A stretch of DNA of 64,000 bases from Penelope pileata (lineage: Eukaryota > Chordata > Aves > Galliformes > Cracidae), in contig WBMW01003838.1 in the NCBI GenBank assembly GCA_013396635.1, positions 90,130-154,129 on the forward strand, read 5' to 3'. The translations under genes were made by a program, and so were the position numbers. Below are positions 10,026-22,375 of this stretch, piece after piece (positions within the stretch are counted from its first letter, which is position 1; every line of letters starts with the position of its first letter). The notes beneath the pieces were generated by a model, which saw nothing but the letters and a program-made list of their open reading frames with translations, was not told where the DNA came from and ran no database searches.

Positions 10026-10271
10026 CTAGCTGGGTGTGTGCCATGAGATCTGCAAGCACAGTGGCAGCAGCGGCGGCAGTAGCAGTATTGGAAGCAGCAG
10101 CAGGTTTCCCTCCTGGATGAGATGAGGTGGAGGATGCAGAGGATGAGGTGGAGGAGCCCTGAATAACTCGGTTAAGCCAGGGCTCTACGTTGGAATGGCT
10201 CTGGAACGGAGTGGAGGTGATCCGCCCTTGCCGACGCAACGAGCCCTCATCTTCTGATGCTGACGATGTGT
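10026..10271 (-). CDS. DIP2A: DIP2A coding exon 5 (Ser/Ala-rich linker)
   Basis: This 246-bp exon is the largest here. It encodes TSSASEDEGSLRRQGRITST, then PFQSHSNVEPWLNRVIQG, a serine-rich run (SSTSSSASSTSSHPGG) and an alanine-rich run (TATAAAAATVL), ending DLMAHTQL. SSASEDEGSLRR is an acidic patch next to a basic one and a plausible phosphorylation cluster; EPWLNRVIQGSSTSSSASS is the conserved DIP2 linker. The acceptor is TTTAATCACAG above 10271 and the donor is CTAG|GTCAGT at 10025-10024. The Ser run carries an internal direct repeat of TCCTCCACCTCATC, and the Ala run is a GCN codon repeat, so length may vary between species and alleles. An open reading frame extends upstream into the intron, but the splice acceptor and the match to DIP2 set the exon edge. 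Confidence 0.94.
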
Positions 10272-13200
10272 CTGTGATTAAAATAATGATGACAGGCATG
10301 TAATGTGGGAATGACCCAACAGACAGGAACATGAAGTCTTTCCATGTTCTTTGCGCAGCGTTCTCATGTGCTACACATGAGATGCATGTATTAAGCAAAT
10401 GGTATATTCACATGCACTAATTCTGCTCACTGCCATTTTTAGGGTAATGCAACAAATTCTACACGTTGTAACTAGAACACCTTGAAGTGAAGTTAAATTT
10501 ACCTGCTGTATTTGGAAAGAGAACACTGGAAAAAAGCTTCTACCTAAGATACCTACTATACTACAACCATGCTAAAGAAGCACACCACGCTTAGGGAATA
10601 TTTCTGTTCTATTCTGAACAGACAAATGGGAACTCATTCAAACTGAACAACTTCCATCACATTTTTTCACTAGGTATTTTCTTTTTTCTTTCTTTATTTG
10701 ATCCTTTTTTTTAATGAATTACTTAAAAAAAAAAAAAGCACAGTGCCAATGAAAGAGTCATTTTGTTAATCTAAGAATAATCAAAAGGAATTAGATCCAT
10801 GAACTTTAACCACAAACTGATAGTAATGTGCATGATATATAAATGCTTGGTAAAGCATCTTTTCATTATATATGCGTATTCGCTCCTGTTAGAAGGTTGA
10901 CAGAAAGCTCCCATTTTAATTACCATCCAGCTATTCATAGCTTTTCAGAAGTTTCCTTTTTACATTCAATCTTCTTGTATTATCTGCTGGATAAATAAAA
11001 TAAAATAAAAAGATTTTTTTAAATATATAAAAATAATCTCTGTTGACTTTGAGTCAGGATGTTTCTTCTTTAACAGAAGTTTCTATTTTTGTCTGAATTT
11101 TGAGATGTCCTGTAAAAACTGTTGGGATGCGAAGAAGCTGAGGCTTGCCAATAAAAAAAAAAAAAAAGGTTACTAAATAGACCCAATGTTCAGTCTCTTA
11201 CTAAAGAAACTGTTGCATTTAAGAACTCGACCCTCACCCCTCCACCCATGGCAATCACCAGCAAGCTCCTAAAACAATGCATTGCCAATATACTGATAGA
11301 GTTCACATCGAGCCAGATTGTGCAAAGTGGTTTTAAGTCACACATCATGGTGAGAATATCCCAGAAAAGATGCTGCAGGCAGGAGCTGGCTCAAGCTGAA
11401 AAACGGTTGATGAAAAAGATAGGGTGTCCACTGCTGGATCCCAGAGTTCATTCCAGACATGGAGCTCCTGGGTGACATGGGGTGGCTACCTCAGCAAGCT
11501 GCAACCTTTGTCTCAGCACTTTTTTTTAAAAACCTCACAACACATAACTGTACAGTAATATATAACTCCACAACAAAATTTTTTTGAAGCTGTATTAAAA
11601 ACCATCCCTTCATCTTTGGCAACAATTTTCAAATACCAGGTGTTCAATTTCCTGTTTTCAAGAATATGTGCATTTCCAGCAGCTCCAGTAAAATTGCTCC
11701 AATTTTGTGTTTTTACACAGTTTAAGAAGTCCAGTTTAACTCAGTAGCCTTTTCACAGTTAAAACCACTAATCTCTCTACTTGACCATCCCTAGTCAAAG
11801 AGGACAGGTTCTGAACAAAAACACACACAAACAACTGATTTTGAGAAGATACAGCTGGGGATCACCACGGCTGGGCTGTGCCTTACAGGATATTTCTGGT
11901 CTACTCCCACAGCTGTAGCTTTTGGCTGCTGACTCCATCTACCCCTGGAGAGGAGCCAAACCAGCCTCAGTGCTTCCAACCTTCCCTTTCTTTTAGGCAG
12001 AAACAAACAATTCCAGGAATATATAACAAAACAGGATGACAGTCAAGTTTAGGAAGAAGAAACAAACAACACACTTGTGATCTATTATCACTTCAGAGTG
12101 AGAAACAGAAGCACAGAAAGTATCTGTTACCCAGTTAAAAGTTCAGCGAAGTCTCTCTAAGTTTTAGATACACAAACAGAAAAAAAAAAACCTTTAAATG
12201 TAAAATAATAACTGCATATGAAATGGAAATACTCATAGTAAAAACTTGCTAATATTGAAAAAATTACAGCAGGAAGAGAGAAGCAGCCAGGTGCCACGGC
12301 TGTGCAGGAGCGGAGCACTGCGTGCTGCACGCAGAGTGCTGTGTACTTGGCTGCAACTCTTCATGGCCGGGAGCCGGCCCAAGAGAGCCGCAGTCACCGC
12401 CCTCTGCACCAAACACGCACCAGAACTGCAGCTCAAGGTCTCATCGCATGAAACATGGATGGGAAGGAGAGGCTCAGTGAGGTGAAAACAAAAGTGCAAC
12501 AAAATTTTTGGAGATGGCCAATAACAGCAGTTGCACTACTACCAGTCAGGGGACTTGCTTTTGAACTTAACGCTGTCACTAGAATGCAAGCTTCCTTCCA
12601 GGTGATGGGTGGTAACTATTTTTAACAACACTTCAGCTATTAAGAACATCTGATTTCAGTTGCATTAACTTCTGCAAATACACGGATTTTAAGGTAGTAG
12701 TTTACTCGTTTGGCTCAATGCATTCCTAGTAACATGAAATGGAAAAAAAAAATAAATTAGCTAGCAAAATTACTTTGAAGGAGGTCTGAACTCATCAAAG
12801 AAATACCAGAAAAGGCATGTGAAGCTCCTCTTCTGAGCCATCATGACTTTGTGGTTATCACACTACAAGAAAGGACAGTCCAGGGGAGTAGCGCAAAGCC
12901 TCCCATGCAGGTGCAGATGGCAGGCTGTGAGCTCCCACATTAGACAGAGTTCTATGCACTCTAGTGAAATGACTGCTTAGAGCACAATATCTCTTCAGAA
13001 ACCTTCATCAACAAATACAGGCTGACATTTTTTTAATTATTTTTTAAAGATCAATTTCAGATCCAGCAAGTCTCTCAAATCTTGCCAAAGTAGCAATCTT
13101 TATTACTACTGCCTGACAGCAAAAATGCATGCTTCAAAGCTACTCGGGTTCTTTGCAATCGCAGAATTTTCTTGCTGAGTTAACTTTGCAAATAAGCTGT

Positions 13201-13304
13201 TGGACACTATTTCCCACAGCACTCTCCTGCAGCAGCTGGCTGCTCGTGGCTTGGACAGGTGTAGAGTTTGCTGGGTAAGACCAGGCTTGACGGCCAGGCT
13301 CAAG

Positions 13305-14293
13305 TAGCCCCAGTGAATGGAGCTCAATCCAGTCAGTGGCTGGTCACCTGTGATGTTTCCCAGGTCTCAGTACTGGGGCCAGCTTTGCTTACATTTTAAC
13401 CAGCAATCTGGATGAAGGGATCGAGCATACCCTCAGTAAGTTTGTGGACAGTGTCAGGCTGGGTGGGACAGCTGATCTGCTTGAGAGCAGGAAGGCTTTG
13501 CAGAGGGACCTGGTTAGGTGGGATCGGTGGGCTGAGTCCAGCTGCAAGACATTCAGCCAGGGTAAGCGCTGGGTGCTGCTCTAGGGTCATAACAACCCCA
13601 AGTCTACACTGCTGCATGAGGAAGGGTGGCTGGAAAGCTGGCCAGAAGAAAAGGACCTGGAGGTGCTGACTGACAGTTGGCTGGAAATGAGCCAGCAGAG
13701 CACCCAGGTGGCCAAGAAGGCCAACAGCACCTTGGTTTGCATCAAGAATAGTGCAGCCAGGACAAGGGAGGTGACTGCCCCCTTGTATGTGGCACCTTGA
13801 GTGCTGTGTTCAGTTGTGAGCCCTCACTGCTGGAGGGATACTGAATTGATCGAGTGTGTGCAGAGATGAGCAACCAAGCAGGTGGAGAGACTAGAAAACA
13901 AGTCTTACGAGGAGCAGCTGAGGGAGCTGGGATTGTTCAGTCTGGAGAAGAGGAGGCTGAAGGCAGACTGTATCACTCTCTACAACTCCCTGAAAGGAGG
14001 TCACGGAGGAGGGTGTCAGTCTCTTTTCTCAAGAGAAAAGTGATAGGATGCGAGGAAATGGTCTCAAGTTGTACCAGAGGAGGTTTAGATTGGACATCCA
14101 GAAGAATTTCTTCACAGAAAGAGTGGACAAGCATTGGACAAGCTGCCCAGGGAAATGGTGGAGTCCCCATCCCTGGAGGTATTTAAGAGATGTGTGCACA
14201 TGGCACAGAGGGACATGGGTTAGCAACAGGACTTGGTAGGTCAGGTTGATGACCTTGAAGGTCTTTTCCAACTTAAGTGATTCAATGATTCTA
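13305..14293 (+). mobile_element. CR1 LINE fragment (about 1 kb, plus strand)
   Basis: This is one of the longest CR1 copies here. It begins in the reverse transcriptase segment (GGCCAGCTTTGCTTACATTT) and continues through the LNPDL/ERVQRRA-like tail, with many stops. The segment CTGGAGAAGAGGAGGCTGAA lies at about 13940. It ends with TTTTCCAACTTAAGTGATTC and AATGATTCTAAA. Open frames of 60-110 codons over it are by-products. Confidence 0.88.
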
Positions 14294-14879
14294 AAATACA
14301 ATGTCTTCTAAAACACAACAATTATTTTTGTCTTTTTATGGGCCTCATTTGATGAATTGATGTAGTTGAATATTGTGAATGGCCTGATCTCTCATGATCT
14401 AGAAATTCACCTAGTGCTCCAATTTCTTCTAAAGAGATCCCATAAGAACTGCACAACAGATCCCAGAGAGAACACTTAACTCTTCTTTTCATGATCATTT
14501 AGTTACGGTTCTTTTGTATCCTCCTGAAGCCCAGTCTGAGTATTTTTGATTTTTGTGCTAATCATTTGGGAAGGCATGTTAGAAGATGACACTCTCGCAG
14601 TTTCTGTTTGATAGCATTTTTACTCCTCCCTCCAAAAAGAACTGGTCAAAAGCCTGTTCTCTTGTAACTGATGAAATTCAGCTGCATTCCTAAGTAGGGT
14701 ACTTCACAGGTTAGCTTATCTGAATTCTGTAAATCACCCTTGACAACAAAGGAAACTGGAATTTATTTGACATGACCACAGCTATATAAATGTTTTCTGT
14801 TATGGGACAATACACAGTCCTGAATCTGTCAGCCCAAGAGAGGCGAGGCTGCCACAGCTCCATGCCCCATGTCCAAGTA

Positions 14880-15200
14880 GAGCTAAGGCTCATGCATGGC
14901 ACATGTGCACAGAGCACGTGTATAACCCATGTGTACAAACACTGCCGAGCACACAGATAACCCACACAGACACACAGGCAGCACAAGTGGCTTAATTCTG
15001 CTTCCCTTTCTGGCACTCAGGCTCTCAGTTGATCCTGCTGCTGGCACTATGGACACACGGGCCCCAGGGATCTGCAGTCCCCCTCATTGCTGGCACTGCA
15101 GCCCACTCACACCTGTCTCTCCACACACACGGGCCCCTAGCCCATGACTCCAGCTGGTGGGCCTCTGCCTCTCCCCACACACCGAACGGGGAGTCCTTCA
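14880..15200 (+). repeat. CA-rich, degenerate repeated patch
   Basis: CACA-rich phrases recur, and CACACGGGCCCC-like blocks appear near 15055 and 15127 within similar surroundings (CTGGCAC...CACTCACAC). It may be a decayed minisatellite. No coding or known element is recognised. Confidence 0.35.
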
Positions 15201-15310
15201 TCCAGGAAAAGTGTTAGAAACGGCCTGTAACAAGAAGGCCGGACAGACAACACAGTGTGCAGGTACGGCCAGGCAAGCATACCATTTATACAGCTGGCCT
15301 TTTGTATCCA

Positions 15311-15740
15311 TAGATCATATAGAATGGTTCAGGTTGGAAGGGACCTTAGAGATCATCTTGTTCCAACCCCCCTGCCATGGGCAAGGACACCTCCCACCAG
15401 CCCAGGTTGCCCAAAGCCCCATCCAGCCTGGCTTTGAACGCTTCCAGGGAGGGGGCATCCACAGATTCTCTGGGCAACCTGTTCCAGTGTCTCACCACCC
15501 TCACAGGGAAGAATTTCCTCCTCATATCTAGTCTAAATCCACCCTCTTTCAGTCTGTAGCCATTACCCCTTGTCTTGTCACTATCTGCCCTTGTAAAAAG
15601 TCCCTCCCCAGCTTTCCTGTAGGCCCCTTCAGGTCCTGAAAGGCTGCTATCAGGTCCCCCCGCAGCCTTCTCTTCTCCAGGCTGAACAGTCCCAACTGTC
15701 TATGCCTGTCCTCATAGGGGAGGTCCCTTATCCCTCTATT
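15311..15740 (-). mobile_element. CR1 LINE fragment (minus strand)
   Basis: On the plus strand it begins ATAGAATGGTTCAGGTTGGA and continues GGGACCTTAGAGATCATCTT. It runs through GGCAACCTGTTCCAGTGTCT and CTTCTCTTCCAGGCTGAACA-like phrases, the reverse complement of the standard CR1 3' end. Read on the minus strand it gives GLFSLEKRRLRGDLIAAFQD, the CR1 reverse transcriptase tail, with little decay, so it is a relatively young copy. Confidence 0.92.
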
Positions 15741-17889
15741 TTCCCCATACTTGTTTCTCCAAAAATCACCAAAAACCATCCCTTTCTCTATCTTTGGTTC
15801 ATCATCTAAACATTGCACAGTAAGTCTTGCGCAATCCTAAAATGCCTTTCCCCTGCATCCCATAACATGTTCCATGCCCCCCGGGAGCATCTGCCTCCCC
15901 CAGCCCAGAAGGTGCTTTATTGCTGACCAATCTTGATGGGTTTCATGTCTGGACAGCAGGACTCAGGCTCTCCAGGAACAGTCCTGGAAGGGCCTGGAGA
16001 GGGTAACCCCTTCCTCTGAGTTCTTAATCTGGGTTCTCACTGATGCTGTTCTCCATGCTCCTCTGGGCTGGTGATGGCTTCTGGAACGGGCCTGAGAGTG
16101 CAGGAGCAGGGCATTTCGGGGGCTCCCACATCTACTACTGTCTTTCTGTGCTCCTTTGAAAGCATGTGGATGAGCAATGATCAAAAACTCACAGATTCTC
16201 CACACTATACACAGGGAAGTTACCACAATTTCTTCCTAGAGCCTCGCAAGCCCCCAAGGCTTTCCTCCTTTGATACAGCATGCAGACCTCAGATGGAGTG
16301 GGTACAGCAGTGGCTGCAAGGACACTGTCAGAGTTGCTCCGAACCTGTCCTGAAGGTATCCAAAAGAGAAAGGTGCCTTGGCTCTCTCAAAAGTATGCCA
16401 GCCAATTCTTTCTAGCTTCGAATGCCAAGGGAGACAGGAAAATCTAGCTGTCCTCCCACTCCTTTATCCCTCCCAGCAGGGCTTCTGGATGCCAGCTGTT
16501 TTTGCATACTGAATCTTATGCAGAAAAGCAGTGTGTTCTTTTCTTGTTGTGATACACCTCATCCCAAACACATGGTGATTTGGCAAACTACAGGAATGAG
16601 GCAAGGACAGTGATACTATATAAAATGCACCATTGATTGTTACATCAGAATTTATTTTGGACAGCGAGAAGAAATAGTGCTTTGAAATGCTATTAACAGA
16701 AACTTCAGAGCCTCTCTCTTGAAGCTTCAATATACAGATGGTCACTGTAAGTGAACTTTCTCCGAGGTTTCACTTTAAGCAATTCATGACAACCTTCATA
16801 TTTATACACAACCTGTACGCAAGAAAACTCAAAAGCATGATAGCCATCCTGCTGCATTATGGGCTGCTCATATGGGCGTCCAAGTAAATGCACAGTAGAA
16901 AAATGATCTAATAAAAAAGCATGATACCTTAATATGACATTAAAGGAAAAACATAAAAGATGAAGAAAGAACAGATTTAAGACTACAGAAGAGAAATACT
17001 TTTTAACTAATGAAATAATCAAAGAACCCCCCACAAAATACCAAACTGTGCAAGTAGCAAAGAAAAGTGGAATCTCTTTTAAAATGTAAAAACAAAAAGA
17101 AGAAATATAGCCCAGGAAGCAAGAAAGCAGCACAGCAGACTTGCTCTTTTGCAGGAGTAAGAGAATTGATGGAGCAGGGCACTAGAGGTCAGTGTGCTTC
17201 TACTCTACTGCCACATTAGAAAGGGAAAGAGCACATCATCCACAGCTCAAGAGCTAAGGGAAATTCCTCTTCTTTGTATACAATACTAGCCCCAAAACAC
17301 TTGGCTTGCTAGCAAGACACATAGCTGGAGAAAGATTTTCTTCATCTCTAGAGAATTCACTGTGAGACAATAGAAAGATTATTTCCTAAAAAAAAAAATT
17401 AAGAAAACATTGACTTAAACAATCTGAACAATCACAGCATTTGAATGTTTCAAACTGCTCACAGTTGAAACCATCTGATGAGTGTTCTGCAAGCTAATGC
17501 AGTAACACAGGCGTGTTTTTTAACTCCTAAGAAAAATAATCTTATGCAACACAAAATAACATACCTAGAACTCTGACATAGTTGTCAAAATTCTCTCTTT
17601 CCAAGGGAGACTTAATGTAAAAGAATGTACTTAACGCATAAAGGGCAACTGCTCTATTGTGGCGTTCCAGTGTACTTTTAGTACAGTATCTCTAGAGGAG
17701 ACACTAAAAATCCTGCGGAAAGACATAAAAGAACAAATCCAAGCAACACCAACATCAGGAAATACAGCTATGAATATGGAAGAAGTTCACTGCAACCTAC
17801 TCACAGCCTGGCAGAACAAAGCACTTGCTCTTTATGTTTTGCTAACAAGTTTACCTGGCAAAATCTACAAATGTTAACTCAATAGATAC

Positions 17890-18009
17890 CTGGAGGTGTG
17901 TACGTTTCTACTGAAGAGTGCACAAGAACAGACCGTCTCTTCGAAGGCATGGGCATCTTTCTCTCTTTGTATTTCGCAAGAGCTGCCTGTACTGCTTCCG
18001 TGTGGACAT
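17890..18009 (-). CDS. DIP2A: DIP2A coding exon 4
   Basis: This 120-bp exon encodes VHTEAVQAALAKYKERKMPM, then PSKRRSVLVHSSVETYTPP, flanked by split aspartate codons on both sides. The predicted amphipathic helix HTEAVQAALAKYKER closes the DMAP1-binding domain, and the PSKRRS patch is a basic, potentially phosphorylated stretch found in all DIP2 proteins. The acceptor is TCTATGTAG above 18009 and the donor is CAG|GTATCT at 17889-17888. Translation is open throughout, and the junctions on both sides give the DIP2-wide sequences FRS-D-VHTEA and TPP-D-TSSASEDE. Length and phase match the neighbouring exon 3 exactly (120 bp, phase 1-1). Confidence 0.94.
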
Positions 18010-20658
18010 CTACATAGATGACAAACCAAAAAAAAAAAAAAAAAGGTTAGAAAATTAAATTAAATCTCAATTTCTTCCTAAAAACACAGAAATCGTGAAT
18101 GCCATCTTTAACAGCTCAAATACAAAATGTGAATTGCACATGAGGGCCCTTGTAGCTTTTGTCCTGTACATAGTCCAATCGCTTAGCTCATAGAAAGGAA
18201 TGGGTTCTCAGTCTCAAAGGGTTTACTGGAGAGCAGAAAGGTCCAGAGTTAAATTCCAGTAACGTGGTTTTGAATTCTGAAGCTGTGACAAGTGTATCAG
18301 TTTTCTCTCCTTCGAGGGAGTTCAGTAGGACTAAGTAAATACGCTGCCTCCCACTCAAAGGCACTTCAGAAGCAATGGACTTGCAGGTTAAGGGAGGATA
18401 TAAGAAAGGTCAAGTCAACATATTTTCCTCATGAAATCAGTTGAAAAATGCTTTGCTAGTATCATTAGGAAGAACACCCTGCAAACCAACACTGAAGCAA
18501 CAGAATACCTAGCACATTAATTCTCAGCAATGATTTATTTTTATTTTTTTGGCAAATTTCAACGTAGATACTGTAAATTGGCAACAGCATCGGACTCCTC
18601 ATGTTTTGAAATATTCACAATGGAAGACATACTATGAAAAATCTGCACTTGAAGCTCTCACAAAAGAATGGAATTAAGGAAAAAACAAACAAGGTGGGGG
18701 GGGAAAGCATGTGTGCGTGCACATGTGTGAAATTATCCCAATCTTCCCCATGGGTATACTTCAACTTTTCTTATTTTTAAGCCACAAGCACACAAATTGA
18801 GTTTAGTAGAGAGGAATTTAGTGTTCAATCCAGACCTCATTGCAGATAAAGTTTAATGTATTCAAGTAATTCTAAGTTGTCTTCAACAGATTCTTCTCTT
18901 CAACACAGCTTTTGACATCACTTAAACACATAAAGCTTAGGGAAGAAGAAAATTCATGAGAAGTGAGTAGATGTCAAGGAGAGAGAGAGACAAAAAATAT
19001 ACACTTTAACTTTAGACTTAAGATTTAAACTCATGAAGAATAACTAAAATGCATATACTGTTACCTATGAAGGGCCAACAAGCAGGTGCTGTGGTAAGAC
19101 GAAGCACAGTCACATTTGTTTTAAATGGAAGCTGCTGTACCAGAATTACAGACTGGAAGTGTATGATTTGAAAACAAAAAAAAAACCTCAGATTTTTTTT
19201 TAGTTTAGCATCTAAACTAAAGCATCTAAGGCTGCAAATAAATAACAGTAAGTTGATAAACATATAAGATGTGAAATTCAGAAGAACGTGACATGCATAC
19301 ACTTACACAACATACATTAAAAAAGTCCTTCCTCTGTCCTATACCTACAGGGATTAAGCTTGACGCCAACTACAAGTTGTCAGCCACAGCTCCACACTTT
19401 AGGGTCTGTTTTCAAAACAACTTCTATTCTTTGGGCTGCAGTTCTTCATGTAATTGAAGTTCTAGCACAGAACAGTAACAGAACAAAGTTACCGAAGTCC
19501 ATGCTGCTTTTGTTTCCAAGTAGCACAGAAAGATGCAGAGGAGCAACCTTCCCCTCCTTGCTCCTTAGCAGCATTACCAAACACAGGCACCTGCTGCACA
19601 CATATATCCAGTCACACTTACTGGGCTCTGCGACAAACAAGACCTTTGAGAAAAGCCTCAGATGTTTTAAAACACACTCCTAAATGAGTAAATGACATAT
19701 TCCTTAAATTTACAATTACTAGAGACGACCGCCTGAGTTCAGTATAGCAGCTGTCACAGTTCCAAACAAGAAACAAACCATTTCCTTCAGCCTGGCCAAG
19801 CGGATCAGAAAAACCAAAGCAAGCCCTGTGCATATGGCCCCAGACACCCCCTCACTCTTCTGAGTAACGATGTCACTTTTCAAGTCTGCAGCCTCCTCAC
19901 ACAAACTGTCCAGCGTTGCATTTAACATATATGTGTATTCAATATAAGCACATATATATGTGCATGCAAACACACCGTGTCACCCATGTGCTCTTAGAAG
20001 ACACAGGAATCCATGAGGTAGCTGGCATGTCTGAAATAAAACCTGTTAGTGTCACTCATTTAAGTATAGTCTCAGAAACAAGTCAATTTCACAAAAATCC
20101 AAGAGGTTTAAGCACCTCTTGTTTCACTGTGTTGCTTAGACGCACCAAGGACACTGCTGTTATCTGTGGACTTGACAATAGCACTTACAAGTTATTTTTG
20201 CAACCTCAGAAGTTAAGGACAAAATGTCAATGCTGTAGGACACATTTCCATAGCAGAACTTTCAGAAAGAATCAAGCTGCATCTTTTTGAAAAAGTTTGT
20301 AACTAAGCACATTCACTTGAACCATGCATATGTCTATACATATCTGAGAAGCTATTTTTATGATACATTGGTACTTGGTAGGAAGAAAGGGAATATAAAG
20401 GTTTTTCCTCCAGAAAAAATCTTTCAAAATTGAAAAAATAATGTACTGTTTATAGACATATAAATTCTTTAAATCTTTAAATAACTTTTTAGATTAAAAA
20501 AAAAAAAGCTTTTCTTAACTAGCTGTGCATTTAGAGAACAGAAAGGACTAGCTGAGGCAAGGGTGTGCTGAGGCATGCAAACAAAGTGGACTGGGACAGG
20601 TCACACCACACACATTTGCTAGCAAGCACAGAAACAACTTTTATTTCCAGAGAACAAA

Positions 20659-20842
20659 ATCACAGAATCATTAACATTGGAAAAGAACTCTAAGGAAAAG
20701 ATCTCTAAGATCATCAAGTCCAACCATCACCCACTTCAGCCGTGCCCACTGAGCCATGTCCCTCAGTGTCACATCTCCACATCTCTTGAGAAAGCACCAC
20801 CTCCCCCTTTAGCTCTCCTACCCTCCTGCCCCAAGCCTGGAA
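20659..20842 (-). mobile_element. CR1 LINE 3' fragment (minus strand)
   Basis: It starts with ATCACAGAATCATTAACATTGG and contains ATCATCAAGTCCAACCATCA, CCATGTCCCTCAGTGTCACA and ATCTCTTGAGAAAGCACCAC. This is the reverse complement of a CR1 3' UTR. It is short and diverged, with no coding capacity. Confidence 0.85.
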
Positions 20843-22375
20843 AACACTAGATTACATGATGAAATGTAACCAGACAACAGTCAGGATTAATTAACTTTCA
20901 TCCTACTCTGTCTGTTATTTTCATAGTGCTGATCTAACTCATCTGTTCCCTCTTTATTAAGAAAGATTGTTTTCAAACTGAAATTTCTGTTGTAATGTCT
21001 TGTCCTTGGATAACAACAGGGTTGGGCCATCCTCTACCAGCCAAACAAGTGATGAAACTGACTTCACTTAAAAAAGTAAAAGAAATGAAATAATTTTAAA
21101 TGACCAGAACTTTTAAGGAACAGAAATTCAAAAATTACTATAAAGTTATCCTGGATACTGGAATTGCAAAAAGCAGCTCTCTATAATGGCCTATTAGAAA
21201 ATTTCATTTCAAGTTTTTTCTAGCAGATTAAATAACCATCAAAATCAGACAAAATGCTATCTTTATTACATAGTGTTTCTGAGAACAGGGAGCACAAATA
21301 TTCAGCGTGCACACTGAAAAATATGAACAGGAAGCCCAGCATCTTATTCACGGAGATTACACATGCCAAAGTGAGGAATCATTGATTCAAAGCATTTTTT
21401 TTTTTTTTATTATTCCTTTGTTGCAGCTTTCTTGTACTAAACCAGCTAATCTTCTCTTTGATTTTACGTACATGTTCTCAATTACTTTCCTTCTATATCT
21501 CCTTTAAAAAAAAAAGATGGAGGAGAAAAGCTGAGGAAACAGTCTGTGGCCTGTTCATCCACCAAATCCCCACGCTCTGAACCCTCTGGCTGTTAGGAGA
21601 GTATTTTTCTTTCCGTTTTGTCACCTCTGCTTCTCTATCAGCTTTTGATTTCTGCTCTTGACCTAGGCACAGAGGAAGAATTTCTACAGTTGGGAAGAAA
21701 AATGTCTAAAATGAAGAAAAATGCTAAAGCAATCTGCACTGTCTGCCTCCAGAAATGGCTGCTGCAAACTAGTGTTCCATATGGCTGCATCCCTGTGATA
21801 AGGGCTGCCAAAAATAAAAAGAAAAAGTAATTTTGAGGAAGCATCTTAAGTGTGCTATGACATTCAAAGAGCACTGAGATTAATTTTTGAACTGCAATAT
21901 ATGTATAGACTGGACAAGTTATACCTGCTAATGGATCCTGGACAGTGGGAAGCTTTGCATGCTCATTACTGCTTTGATTGATCATTGACATTTCTGCAAG
22001 CGGCCTCAAATTCACCACTGCACCCTTGACACTTGCTGCTGGAATTGGTTTTCTCCTTCATTATAAACTTCCATTGGAAGTTCTTTATGTTTATTTTGTT
22101 GCATTTTGCTACTGGAATTTTGCATTCCCTACTGGAATGTTGCTTCCCAAGTGAAGAAAGCAAGTACGACTGTGGCAAGGCTAACAGAGCACAGAGGGCT
22201 GACTGGCGTGGGATCAAGCTCTCTTACACGGCATGGAAATACAGTACTAGGCAGACAATACTAGGCAGACTATACAGGTGCCGCACCTGTTACTGGGAAG
22301 AAGTTAATGGGAAAAAGCAGGAGAGTGGAAAGAGAAAGTACAGATGCTGGGAAAACATCTTCAGATGCTCTGAAG

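Larger units (their letters stand above)
10272..17889 (-). other. DIP2A: DIP2A intron 4 (about 7.6 kb)
   Basis: The intron has a GTATCT donor at the 17889 end and an AATCACAG acceptor at the 10272 end. It holds CR1 copies at 13305-14293 (plus) and 15311-15740 (minus). Stretches 10275-13300, 14300-15300 and 15745-17885 show A+T-rich intron with poly(A) runs near 10725 and 11150 and a CA-rich patch near 14880-15190. I see no gene in them. Confidence 0.85.

Noticed and set aside
13106..13327. 73-codon minus-strand frame upstream of a CR1 copy
   Set aside because: No splice signals or similarity, and partly within decayed CR1 sequence.
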